A stretch of DNA of 53,745 nucleotides from Longicatena caecimuris (GCF_004341945.1 NZ_SMBP01000022.1:1-53745), one strand, 5' to 3'; counted from the first letter of the stretch, positions 1-8,101 are shown. Numbers and translations are program-made. The notes: generated by a model from the letters alone, not told the origin.

Positions 1-93
1 TAGAGAGACACGCTTTGAAATTAAAACGAACCGCCGTATACGGAACCGTACGTACGGTGGTGTGAGAGGGTGATTTATTTCACCCTACTCGAT
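1..93 (+). mobile_element. 3' end of a group II intron (domains V and VI), truncated by the window edge
   Basis: Bases 28-62 fold as a domain V hairpin: the arm ACCGCCGTA pairs with TACGGTGGT (one G-U), with a short inner helix capped by a GGAACC-like loop. This is the usual form of group II intron domain V. Bases 64-93 form a domain VI-like hairpin, GGGTGA pairing with TCACCC around TTTATT, followed by an unpaired A and the 3' end CTACTCGAT. The reverse transcriptase and domains I-IV would lie upstream, outside the window. The exact 3' splice site near base 92 cannot be fixed without the 5' exon. Confidence 0.75.
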
Positions 94-187
94 TGTTAAA
101 ACATAAAGAGAGGATGGCGAATACATGATGTTATATGACACTTTTCATAAGCACGCTGGTTCATCCATCGTTGATTAATAGAAATAT

Positions 188-209
188 AACCGGAATCTTA
201 GCGGTTTTT
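188..209 (+). terminator. Weak candidate terminator
   Basis: AACCG (188-192) pairs with CGGTT (202-206), and the T run starts inside the stem. Five base pairs with a nine-base loop is marginal. The placement between the intron end and the promoter of the next gene is what makes it plausible. Confidence 0.3.
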
Positions 210-223
210 CTTTCAATGATAAA

Positions 224-253
224 GTAACATAAACGTATATGACATGTTATAAT
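224..253 (+). promoter_or_regulatory. Candidate promoter for the 289-3106 cassette
   Basis: A perfect -10 box TATAAT (248-253) lies 18 bases after a weak -35 GTAACA (224-229). It sits about 30 bases before the first gene's ribosome binding site. Confidence 0.5.
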
Positions 254-288
254 AAATGCATGAAAAACATTAGAAATGAGGGGATCCT

Positions 289-1020
289 ATGCTGAAAATT
301 GCGCATTTGATGGTAAAACGACATCATAAGACCATCATCCATAATTTAAATGTAGAAATACCACCGGCCTCATGTACCCTTTTTTGTGGAGATGACACAA
401 GTGGTGTAAAAGAGCTGCTGGCTTGTCTGGCAGGTATACAAGAGTATCAAAGTGGTCAAATTCTGTGGGAAGAGCAACCGTTACAAAAGATGGATGTTGT
501 TTATGCCTCAGGAAACGGCAGTGTTTTCATTGAACAAACGATACTTGCATATGGGAAGTTTCTGGCGCAATTTTATCCTGCGTTTTCTTTAACAATCTAT
601 CAACAGCTATTGCACACTTGTCATTTGGATGCTGCGAAACGTATATATCGTTTACAAAGAGAAGAAAGAGCAATACTGGAAATCATTGCCGCTTATGCTA
701 CACAATGTCCGCTGATGATCTTCGATGATGTGGTATCTTCTTTGTCCTTAAAGAAATGGCAATTTTTATGGCAAGAATGTCTTACCCTTGGTCATGTACC
801 GACCTTACTATTAGGATGTAAAGAAGAGCATGAAGCTAAAGCAATGGCGGATAACATTTTTTATCTGCAAGATGGGCAATTGCTAGTCCAACCTTTGGCA
901 AAAGAAACTATGACTGAAGAAATGGCAAAGCATGAAGATATACAAGAAAAAAATATACAGGAACCAAGCGGACGTTTATTTGATGAGAAAGGCTGGGATG
1001 ACGATGAAACAGATTGGTAA
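289..1020 (+). CDS. Degenerate ABC transporter ATP-binding protein
   Basis: A 243-residue protein with the layout of a single ABC ATPase domain: an N-terminal beta section (IAHLMVKRHHKTIIHNLNVE), a P-loop position, a signature position and a Walker B strand. The nucleotide-binding motifs are damaged. The P-loop reads GDDTSGVKE, without the GK[ST] ending. The signature region reads RLQREERAI instead of LSGGQ. Walker B ends MIFDDVV, so the catalytic Glu after the Asp is absent. The start is ATG after GAGGGG. The next gene starts at 998, overlapping the end of this one, and encodes a six-helix permease, so the pair resembles YtrB/bacteriocin-type exporters. It may bind ATP poorly or serve as a structural subunit. 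Substrate unknown. Confidence 0.7.
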   Translation: MLKIAHLMVKRHHKTIIHNLNVEIPPASCTLFCGDDTSGVKELLACLAGIQEYQSGQILWEEQPLQKMDVVYASGNGSVFIEQTILAYGKFLAQFYPAFSLTIYQQLLHTCHLDAAKRIYRLQREERAILEIIAAYATQCPLMIFDDVVSSLSLKKWQFLWQECLTLGHVPTLLLGCKEEHEAKAMADNIFYLQDGQLLVQPLAKETMTEEMAKHEDIQEKNIQEPSGRLFDEKGWDDDETDW

Positions 1021-1835
1021 ACAGCTGCGCCAATGTGCGTATATCATGCAAGAAGAATTGCTGCATCATGCGATCTTTGTAATTCCGCTAGTCGTGCTTG
1101 TCGTGTTGGCTCATCTTGTACAGGCGTTTACCTATCATGGTGCCCTCTTGCCCTTCCATGTCGTATATTATCAGCAATTTCTTTTTTGGAAGCTTGATAT
1201 CCTGGTGGGAGTGCTTTTATTAAGTTACCTGCTTTTTTCACAGCTATGGCGGCAAAAGCAACATCGTCTTTTTCGTTATGAGCTGCTGCCTGCGCCTTCC
1301 TATGTCAGTGTGATCGGAAGACTTTTTGCCATCGTTTTTCTCTTGCTTTCCTATTGCTTTATTATTGATCTGCTTTATCTTGCGACGTATCAAATCATGG
1401 CAGGACAACTTACACAAACAATGACTTCGGCAGGGTTGTTTCGCTCCATTCTGCATGCATATTATCTTCATACGATATTGCCTATAACATGGGAACAATT
1501 CCTGCTTCTTTTCTTACTATGTGTTATCTTTGCTTTCTTTAGTGTTACCATAGCGAAGGCATGGAAACATCCCCTCTCATGGTATCTATTTTTTGATACT
1601 GTTTGCTATCATTTTCCTACTATTTGGCTGGTATCGTTTAAGTCATTTATCGACTTCTATTATTGACTTTCTCCAGACGCATCCATCGCTGCAAGAACCG
1701 ATTGAGCAGGTGCTGCAATTTATGCAAATTCCTTATCTTTTGGATGGTATTTTGTTGATTGCAGGAAGTGTTGCGATATTCAACTATTGGCTGATACAGC
1801 ATCGTCTGCAGAAAAGAAGGGAGAAGGGACTATGA
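998..1835 (+). pseudogene. ABC-type membrane permease, interrupted by a frameshift
   Basis: Two overlapping reading frames make one six-helix protein. The first (998-1666) carries helices 1-4 and then runs out of frame. The second, readable from about 1593 to 1835, supplies helix 5 (LILFAIIFLLFGWY) and helix 6 (LLDGILLIAGSVAIFNYWLI) and a basic tail. Removing one T from the T6 tract at 1589-1594 joins them as ...SWYLF-LILFA..., a continuous hydrophobic helix. The full product would be about 278 residues. The start at 998 (or ATG 1004) follows a GAAAGG site and overlaps the end of the ATPase gene. The end overlaps the next gene by ATGA. It may be a true mutation, a sequencing error, or less likely a recoding site. 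Substrate unknown. Confidence 0.65.
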
Positions 1836-3106
1836 AAAAATATACCTTGCTGTTGTTACCGATGATCATGCTTTGTTTCTTTGTGCTGTATCTTGGAATA
1901 TCCCAACAACGTGATGATTTGCAATTTTACATTCAAACGGATCATGGCGACAGTTCCGTTTTAGATACATTAGGTTATGAATTTAAGATACAGGAAGGGT
2001 ATGTACAATGGCTTGTCAAAGGGAAAGGCAAGCAAACAAAGGCGACTTATCTAGGTAAACAAAAGGAAAATAGTGATCCTAATGAAATCTATGTGCTGGC
2101 AGAACCAATGGCAGACGATGCCTCTATGCAAGACATTGCGGCATTATGTGATGCAGACAGCAATCAGGAGCAAATCGGTTGTTACTTTGCTAAAAAAGAA
2201 GAGGAAGTCCGTTATCGTCTGACGATCGATCATATTGATGAAGCGCATACGATGAATGTTATCGCGCTTCCTGATGATATGAAACAAACCTTAACTATCA
2301 TGCGAAAAGATAAGAAGAAAATACCGGTGCTGTATGTAAAAGATGCTGAAAATCAGTACAGCATCCATGAGCTGGGAGACGAAGGCACTTACGATATATT
2401 TTTCAATTATGCACATCAGCCAATTCGCCAGGCGAATAAGAAAGATTACTATTTTTTCATCAGTGAAGCCTATCTCATGAGCGATTTATCTAAGCAGGGC
2501 TATGTCTGTAAAGAAGATATCGGCGGTATTTATCATGTGGATGAAAAAGGGGAAGTAAAACGTATTACAGCGATGAAGATAGGTGAAGAAGATCCTTATT
2601 TTATGAGCATTCAAGAACATCAGCTCACCTGCTTTATCCGTCGTAACGATCACGATTATCTTGTTTCTTATGATTTTGCAGGTAAGAAATTAAAAGAAGT
2701 GGAATTGCCTGAGGTAGCCATGGTACAAAGATTTATTACGTTGGCAAATGATGAATTGCTTGTGTCGTTCTTAAAAACCGATGGTGGAGAGGTTGTAAAG
2801 GTATATGATAAGCAGCTGCATCAGATTGATGAAATTCCACTTATTCAGGAATTGAGTGATAATATTCATTGTATCTATCATGACAAGATCCTTTATACCA
2901 TGGAAGAAAACGGAAACAATGGTCTTAAAATTGTGGTTTATGATGCACAACAAACGTTGTATGAAGGGTATTTGCTAATGAAAAATGATGCCGTCTCTTT
3001 GTATGATCAAATTTATCAAAAAGAAAATTATGAGGAGCTTGCTACGCGTATGAATGTTTCAGGCATGTGGCAATTTGATGTGAAATTATATATAGCAGAT
3101 AACTAA
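1832..3106 (+). CDS. Membrane-anchored exported protein of the ABC cassette, propeller-like
   Basis: Start is ATG at 1832, overlapping the permease stop as ATGA, with AAGGGA upstream, so translation is probably coupled. The product is 424 residues. One N-terminal hydrophobic helix (YTLLLLPMIMLCFFVLYLGI) acts as signal or anchor, leaving the rest outside the cell. The C-terminal half has repeated beta-rich units of the kind '...IYHVDEKGEVKRI...', '...YLVSYDFAGKKLKEVEL...' and '...VVKVYDKQLHQIDEI...'. These look like blades of a beta-propeller. I do not recognise a named family. By position it is likely an extracellular partner or sensor of the ABC-type complex encoded just upstream. Confidence 0.6.
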   Translation: MKKYTLLLLPMIMLCFFVLYLGISQQRDDLQFYIQTDHGDSSVLDTLGYEFKIQEGYVQWLVKGKGKQTKATYLGKQKENSDPNEIYVLAEPMADDASMQDIAALCDADSNQEQIGCYFAKKEEEVRYRLTIDHIDEAHTMNVIALPDDMKQTLTIMRKDKKKIPVLYVKDAENQYSIHELGDEGTYDIFFNYAHQPIRQANKKDYYFFISEAYLMSDLSKQGYVCKEDIGGIYHVDEKGEVKRITAMKIGEEDPYFMSIQEHQLTCFIRRNDHDYLVSYDFAGKKLKEVELPEVAMVQRFITLANDELLVSFLKTDGGEVVKVYDKQLHQIDEIPLIQELSDNIHCIYHDKILYTMEENGNNGLKIVVYDAQQTLYEGYLLMKNDAVSLYDQIYQKENYEELATRMNVSGMWQFDVKLYIADN

Positions 3107-3159
3107 GCATTGCAAAGATTCGTTGGTTTTATCCCTTTGGGAATTTTTATGAAAAAACA

Positions 3160-3187
3160 TTGACGGTCGAAAAGAAACCAGTATACT
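3160..3187 (+). promoter_or_regulatory. Promoter of the DUF1836 gene
   Basis: TTGACG (3160-3165) and TATACT (3182-3187) are separated by 16 bases and lie about 25 bases before the start codon at 3212. Confidence 0.7.
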
Positions 3188-3211
3188 AAAATAAGAAAGA
3201 AGTGATGCCAC

Positions 3212-3760
3212 ATGGATACACGGAAAGAATTGATGGCCTGGAGCGATACATTGTTTACCTTTCATCTTCCCCGTTGGGAAGAGTTACCGGCCTTTGATTT
3301 ATATATGGATCAGGTGATTACCTTATTGGAAACCTATTTACGTCCTTTGTTAGGGGATGTACGAGAGGAAACGATTTTAACCAGTGCCATGATCAATAAT
3401 TATGTGAAGTTGAAATTAATACCAAAAGCAGAAAAGAAACGTTATAGTCGCATGCATCTTGCATATCTCATCGCAATTACGGTGTTAAAACAAGTGTTGA
3501 CCATCAGTGAGGTAAAGCGGGGAATTGAGTATCAGGCAAATTTATCCGGTTTAAAAGAAGCGTATAATTTATTTTGTGAAGAATTGGAACTCGCATTGAT
3601 GGCGGTAGCTAAACATATTCAAGAGGGAAAAGGAAGCCTGCGTTTAGAAGGTATCACCTTACAAAATACGGCGATGAAGATGGCCGCAATGTCGTTAGCA
3701 GGTAAATTAGTCGCACGTAAGATTTTATTGTTGCAAGATGATTATCAAAATACACTTTAA
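3212..3760 (+). CDS. DUF1836 domain-containing protein
   Basis: A 182-residue soluble protein. The stretch TSAMINNYVKLKLIP (about residues 62-76), followed by a KKRYSRMHLAYLIAI segment and an ISEVKRGI segment, is characteristic of DUF1836. That family is found in Firmicutes and has an HTH/MerR-like N-terminal half suggesting a regulatory role, but its function is unknown. The gene has its own promoter (TTGACG-N16-TATACT) and a GAAAGAAG-type ribosome binding site. It appears monocistronic, since a strong bidirectional terminator lies downstream at 3944-3994. No membrane segment or catalytic motif is visible. Confidence 0.8.
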   Translation: MDTRKELMAWSDTLFTFHLPRWEELPAFDLYMDQVITLLETYLRPLLGDVREETILTSAMINNYVKLKLIPKAEKKRYSRMHLAYLIAITVLKQVLTISEVKRGIEYQANLSGLKEAYNLFCEELELALMAVAKHIQEGKGSLRLEGITLQNTAMKMAAMSLAGKLVARKILLLQDDYQNTL

Positions 3761-3943
3761 AAAGGGAAAGCCTAAGGTACGCTGTTGGGTATAGATAACG
3801 TGTATGTAACACTTGCAGGGCATAAGTGACTTAGGAAAAAGCATCATTGAATCAGAAGTTATTTATTCTTAGTCTAAATGAGTTGCCCAAAGAAGGAAAG
3901 AAGCATCATAAGAAGAAAAATGGATACGCGAAAGGAAAGTCAG

Positions 3944-3994
3944 AAAAAAGGAAGTCATCCTCTGTGTGTGGCAGAGTTTAGACTTCCTTTTTTT
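3944..3994. terminator. Bidirectional intrinsic terminator
   Basis: AAAAAAGGAAGTC (3944-3956) pairs with GACTTCCTTTTTTT (3981-3994), and an inner CTCTG/CAGAG hairpin sits between. The A and T flanks let it stop transcripts from both sides: the DUF1836 gene on plus and the PRD regulator on minus. Confidence 0.85.
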
Positions 3995-4024
3995 GCTTGA
4001 TGTTTGTAAAACTTTGATATAAAT

Positions 4025-6019
4025 TCAGTTCTCTTCCTGTGGTAAAGTCGGTGGGCCTGCCGTTAATCCTATCTCATTTAATACTTCCATGACCTCACTA
4101 GCATCTTGGGATTGACGGATGCGATCTAACAGACTTTCGTTTTCAATCAACTCATAAAAATGGGCGAAGAAGGATCCAATCTCACTGTTTTTTGTAAAAT
4201 CTAAAGCCATCGTAAAGACTAAATCAACCTTTTCATCTTTTGCCCAGATAATTGGATGATCTAAGATTAAGACAGAGATAGCACCTTGATTGACATGTTT
4301 TTTATATTCATGAGGAATACTGACTCCATTCCCGATTGAGGTAGGTAAGATAGATTCTCTTACCTTGATGTTTGTAATGAATTCCGGTGTTACATAGTGA
4401 TGCTGTTCCAAAAGGGAAGAACCATATGCTAAGGCTTCATCTTTTGTTTTCGCATGATAATGTAAAGCAATTAGATTTTCATGGAACAGATTATTTGATA
4501 CTAAAATGGATTGTTTTTCCTTTTGGATCTGTTTCAAACGCTCATCAATCAATAAGATATCTTGATTATCGAAGCGTGGACTAATCAATAAATACTCTTC
4601 TTCGCTTTTATCTGTAAGCGGCAAAGGACTGACTAAGAGGTCGTATTCCTGATCAATCTGATTGATTTGTTCATAATGCAAAGTGGAGATTGTGTTAAGA
4701 AAGGACAGACTCTTTGATACTTTTTGACGGATATAACGGGAGGTGTTTTCATCCTTTGTCGTCACTAAGATGATACGCAGGGTAAATAAATCATCTTTTA
4801 AGGCATTGCTTAACAGCATCGTAATGTAGGCAATATCATTTTCACTGAATTTAATGTGTAACTTTTGTTCAATTGGTTGAATGTTCGTTAAAACAATTCC
4901 ATACAAGGAAGGTAAATCTTTTTTGATATCGCGGATAAAGGAAGTGCCATTCATCATCTGATAGCTTTTTTGTAGTTTCTTCTTTTGAAACAGCATGCCC
5001 AAATCACTGATCAGACCATCGTTGGTGATGATTTTTTTATTGACGATGATGGATTTCAGCTTTTGGATAAATTGCTCGGCAATGGCTTCATAATAATCCA
5101 TTTTGATGGTGCTGGAGGCCCTGTCATAAGCGCCGTTCAAAGCGAATTGTGCCGCCAAACAATGATATTCCATTGTAAGGTTTTCTTTATTGTAAAAAGG
5201 CAATGCTGTATTAATAAGCGTGCGTGAGGCTTCGTATTGCAGATCGCTGATCTTAGCACGGTTTAAGATATTTGCCTCTTCGATGATATTACCGGTCGAG
5301 ATGCGAATCAGACTAAGCGCGATATATTCACAGAGTTGTGTGAAAGAAATTTCATCATAAGTAAATTTCAGCGTCGTTTCAGCATCCAATAATAGTTTCT
5401 GCAACATCATTAGATCCTGGTTGGGATAGCAGTGCAGAAAGTAATGATAAAAATGGGCATCAATGCGATAATCGATGCCGTCCATCATCGGCGTTTGTGT
5501 TTCTTCTTCATTGAAATAGGAATTATTTTCAAAAATAATGGCCTGTCGTTTATTAAATTCGTTCCCCTGCAGACAGACCCCGCGATTCTTAATGATCGAT
5601 AGTTTTAAATCAAAATACGATAACCAGTTTTTTATTAATTCCAGATCTTTTGTGATGATCGTTCGGCCTACGGCTAAATCATCTGCAAAAATCTGTACGG
5701 TATAATTTGAATTTCGCTGAAATAAAATATCTAAAATATAATGTTTACGAAAATCAAAGGAGTAGGCTTTGTTTCGAGGATCATTACTTGTATTGGCCAA
5801 TTCCTGCAAACGCTTTTCTTCCCCCTGTAGCAAAAATCCTTTCCGCGGCAGTAGCTGTAATTCGGCACCACAGGATTCGATATATTCACGGACATAACGC
5901 ATATTGTGTTTCACGGTGCTTAAGGACATATTGATCTCTTTGGCGATCTGTTTTGATGTTATCGGTTCGTCCTTTTCCAGAAGAATATGGATAATTTTCT
6001 CCGTTGTTATATCTAGCAT
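4025..6019 (-). CDS. BglG-family PRD/EIIA transcriptional regulator of the sugar operon
   Basis: A 664-residue regulator. Residues about 5-70 form a winged HTH (TSKQIAKEINMSLSTVKHNM helix pair, then a LLPRKGFLL wing). Two PRD-like helical domains follow (about 195-410), then an EIIB-like segment, then a C-terminal fructose/mannitol-type EIIA (about 515-655) with the phospho-acceptor His570 in GNGVSIPH. This is the architecture of DNA-binding activators such as MtlR, ManR and LicR, which are controlled by PTS phosphorylation. The conserved histidines of both PRDs seem to be replaced (EYIALSL, YHCLAAQF, LGMLF, YITMLL), leaving the EIIA site as the main PTS input. It starts at ATG 6019 after GAGGTGAT. 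It diverges from the operon at 6326 and very likely controls it through the inverted repeats between them. Confidence 0.85.
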   Translation of the reverse strand: MLDITTEKIIHILLEKDEPITSKQIAKEINMSLSTVKHNMRYVREYIESCGAELQLLPRKGFLLQGEEKRLQELANTSNDPRNKAYSFDFRKHYILDILFQRNSNYTVQIFADDLAVGRTIITKDLELIKNWLSYFDLKLSIIKNRGVCLQGNEFNKRQAIIFENNSYFNEEETQTPMMDGIDYRIDAHFYHYFLHCYPNQDLMMLQKLLLDAETTLKFTYDEISFTQLCEYIALSLIRISTGNIIEEANILNRAKISDLQYEASRTLINTALPFYNKENLTMEYHCLAAQFALNGAYDRASSTIKMDYYEAIAEQFIQKLKSIIVNKKIITNDGLISDLGMLFQKKKLQKSYQMMNGTSFIRDIKKDLPSLYGIVLTNIQPIEQKLHIKFSENDIAYITMLLSNALKDDLFTLRIILVTTKDENTSRYIRQKVSKSLSFLNTISTLHYEQINQIDQEYDLLVSPLPLTDKSEEEYLLISPRFDNQDILLIDERLKQIQKEKQSILVSNNLFHENLIALHYHAKTKDEALAYGSSLLEQHHYVTPEFITNIKVRESILPTSIGNGVSIPHEYKKHVNQGAISVLILDHPIIWAKDEKVDLVFTMALDFTKNSEIGSFFAHFYELIENESLLDRIRQSQDASEVMEVLNEIGLTAGPPTLPQEEN

Positions 6020-6038
6020 TCACATCACCTCAGTACAT

Positions 6039-6047
6039 ATTATAGCA
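6039..6047 (-). promoter_or_regulatory. Extended -10 promoter of the regulator gene
   Basis: Read on the minus strand, TGCTATAAT is an extended -10 element with a perfect TATAAT, 20 bases before the start codon at 6019. The -35 region (CTTTCT, 17 bases upstream) is poor, as is usual with an extended -10. Confidence 0.6.
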
Positions 6048-6142
6048 ATTTTATGAGTAAAAGAAAGCATTTTCAAAGAAAAAGAAACAAATTCACAGTA
6101 AGTGGAAATGGCTCAAAAAAGCAAGTTTCTTTTTTACTTTTT

Positions 6143-6241
6143 TTGCACGGAAAGCGGTGCAATTCGGATAAAAGTCATTGCACGGATGGAGCTTTATCGG
6201 TGCGAAAAGAAGGGCATCTTTTTGCACATACATTCGTGCAA
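6143..6241. promoter_or_regulatory. Three inverted-repeat operators in the divergent region
   Basis: Two copies of TTGCAC-N8-GTGCAA are exact in both half sites (6143-6162 and 6222-6241). Between them a third pair has wider spacing and one mismatch (TTGCAC 6178-6183, GTGCGA 6200-6205). Left half sites are 35 and 44 bases apart. They lie between the divergent regulator and the operon it faces, so they are best read as binding sites for that regulator. The rest of 6020-6325 holds only the two promoters and ribosome binding sites. Confidence 0.75.
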
Positions 6242-6259
6242 AAGGAAGCTTTATGATAT

Positions 6260-6289
6260 TTGCTTTCTGTACTTGCCATACGGTATCAT
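6260..6289 (+). promoter_or_regulatory. Candidate activator-dependent promoter of the sugar operon
   Basis: TTGCTT (6260-6265) and TATCAT (6284-6289) are 18 bases apart, directly downstream of the third operator. Both boxes are weak, which fits a promoter needing an activator. Start of transcription is inferred. Confidence 0.4.
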
Positions 6290-6325
6290 GAAGGCAGCAA
6301 AGGAAACAGGAAAGGAGGATGAAAC

Positions 6326-7189
6326 ATGAAGATCACATTTGGCGTGGATAGTTTCATCTGGACAGAAAACTTCTCTGAAAAAGATCTTTGGATCATCAAG
6401 AAAGCGGAAGAATTGGGATTTGAGGTAATTGATTTTGCGATTGCCCATCCTGAAACCTTCCCCACGGAACGGGTCAAAGAAGAGCTTGCGAAAACTCACT
6501 TAAGAGCCGTGACAACGACGACCTTGGATGCTTCTACCAACTTGATCAGTGAAGATGAAAAAGTCAGAAGATGCGGTATTGAAGCGATGAAACAATTGGT
6601 TGATATCAATAAAGAATTAAGCAGCACGATTCTTGGCGGTGTCAATTATGCCGGCTGGGGATGCTTAAGCGGAAAACCGCGAACCGAAGAAGAATGGAAG
6701 CATTCTGTGGAAGCGATGCGAGAAGTTGGTGAATATGCGTTAAAGGTACATCCACAACTTAATATTTGTGTCGAAGCGGTGAATCGCTTTGAAACCCATT
6801 TTATTAACATCGCAGAAGATGGCGTTCGCTATTGCAAAGATGTTGGCACCGGAAACATCAAGGTGCATTTGGATTGTTTCCATATGATTCGTGAGGAGAA
6901 AAGCTTTACCAAAGCGGTAGAAACATGCGGCAAGGAATATCTGGGATATGTCCATGTAAATGAAAATGATCGTGGGATTCCGGGAACCGGCATGGTACCA
7001 TTCAAGGAATTTTTTACCGCCTTAAAAAAGATCGGTTACAGTGAACCATGCACGATCGAAAGCTTTGATCCAAGCTTTGAAGAATTGAATAAGAATTGTG
7101 CAATTTGGCGCAGCTTTGCGAAAACCGGCGAAGAGCTGGCAGTGAAGGGACTGGCAAATCTGCAAAAGATTGCGGATGAAATTAACTAG
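6326..7189 (+). CDS. TIM-barrel sugar epimerase/isomerase (D-tagatose/D-psicose 3-epimerase-like)
   Basis: A 287-residue AP-endonuclease-2-type TIM barrel. The four metal and catalytic residues of ketose 3-epimerases are present with the usual spacing: Glu150 (CVEAVNRFETH), Asp183 (VHLDCFHM), His210 (GYVHVNENDRG) and Glu245 (CTIESFDP). Members interconvert ketoses or their phosphates at C3, or isomerise related sugars, using Mn2+ or Co2+ in the cytoplasm. First gene of the operon, start ATG after AAAGGAGG. The aldolase gene follows 12 bases later. In context it probably epimerises the incoming ketose phosphate so that the aldolase can cleave it. The exact substrate cannot be read from sequence; an L-erythrulose-phosphate-type isomerase is an alternative. 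Confidence 0.8.
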   Translation: MKITFGVDSFIWTENFSEKDLWIIKKAEELGFEVIDFAIAHPETFPTERVKEELAKTHLRAVTTTTLDASTNLISEDEKVRRCGIEAMKQLVDINKELSSTILGGVNYAGWGCLSGKPRTEEEWKHSVEAMREVGEYALKVHPQLNICVEAVNRFETHFINIAEDGVRYCKDVGTGNIKVHLDCFHMIREEKSFTKAVETCGKEYLGYVHVNENDRGIPGTGMVPFKEFFTALKKIGYSEPCTIESFDPSFEELNKNCAIWRSFAKTGEELAVKGLANLQKIADEIN

Positions 7190-7201
7190 GAGGATAAGAA
7201 A

Positions 7202-8086
7202 ATGTTAGTAAATTTAGAGAAAATTTTAAAGGATGCAGAAGCGGGAGGATATGCCATCGGATGTATCAACACACCAAACATGACAACATTGCGTGCAGTT
7301 GTCGATGCTGCTGAAGAAATGCAGACACCAATCATCATTGACCATGCACAGGTGCATGATCCATTGATTCCTATTGAATTGATCGGACCTAAAATGGTGG
7401 AATATGCAAAACAGGCAAGTGTTCCGGTATGTGTACATTTGGATCATGGCAGTGATTATAATTTCGTTATGCGTGCATTGCGCTGTGGATTCAGCTCAAT
7501 CATGTATGATTTGAGTGCAAAGCCATTTGAAGAGAACGTGGAAAACTTAAAAGTATTTACGGAAATGGCACACAAGTTAGGTGTTACCGTGGAAGCAGAA
7601 TTAGGAGTAATGACTTCCACAGAAGATGATACGCATGGTGATGGTGGAGGATGGACACATGAAACTATCAAGAAAACCTTTACCGATCCTGCACAGGCTG
7701 CTGAATTTGCACAGCGTACCGGGGTTGATGCATTAGCTGTATGCTTTGGTACGGCACATGGTATTTATGCCGAACCACCAGTATTGGATATCGAACGTGT
7801 AAAAGCCATTCGGGAAGCTATGCCAAAAGATTGTCGTGTGGTCATGCATGGTGGCAGCGGTGTTGATGCTGATCAGGTACGTGCAGCTATCAATGAAGGG
7901 GTATCCAAAGTAAATTATTACTCTTATATGGCAAAAGCTTGCAGCAAGCACATGTATGAATATCTGAAAGATAGAGATGGCAATGCATACTGGCATGAAG
8001 CCGATGAAGAAGCTTATCGTTTCATGAAGGAATACGCAAAAGAAGTGCTGGCTGTATTTAAAAACGGCAAAACCTGTACGTTATAG
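7202..8086 (+). CDS. Class II (zinc) ketose-phosphate aldolase, FbaA/GatY family
   Basis: A 294-residue class II aldolase. Visible motifs: HLDHG at 79-83 with catalytic Asp81 and zinc ligand His82, EAELG at 131-135, TAHG with zinc ligand His186, and HGGSG at 216-220 with the third zinc ligand His216. The family cleaves ketose (bis)phosphates to DHAP and an aldehyde. Where fructose- and tagatose-bisphosphate aldolases have a conserved NVNTD-like phosphate-binding segment after the last strand, this protein has KVNYYSYM (237-244), hinting at a different substrate. Start ATG after AGGAGG. It is in tight operon order after the epimerase and before PTS genes, so it probably splits the phosphorylated, epimerised ketose. 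Confidence 0.85.
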   Translation: MLVNLEKILKDAEAGGYAIGCINTPNMTTLRAVVDAAEEMQTPIIIDHAQVHDPLIPIELIGPKMVEYAKQASVPVCVHLDHGSDYNFVMRALRCGFSSIMYDLSAKPFEENVENLKVFTEMAHKLGVTVEAELGVMTSTEDDTHGDGGGWTHETIKKTFTDPAQAAEFAQRTGVDALAVCFGTAHGIYAEPPVLDIERVKAIREAMPKDCRVVMHGGSGVDADQVRAAINEGVSKVNYYSYMAKACSKHMYEYLKDRDGNAYWHEADEEAYRFMKEYAKEVLAVFKNGKTCTL

Positions 8087-8101
8087 GAAGGGTAAGCGCA
8101 T

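Noticed and set aside
1583-1600. Programmed frameshifting at the T6 tract
   Set aside because: The needed shift is +1 (or -2), and no stimulator or slow codon is evident. A plain indel is simpler.
3128-3147. A possible terminator (TCCC/GGGA hairpin with a T run) after the exported protein gene
   Set aside because: Only four base pairs with a short loop; too weak to call.
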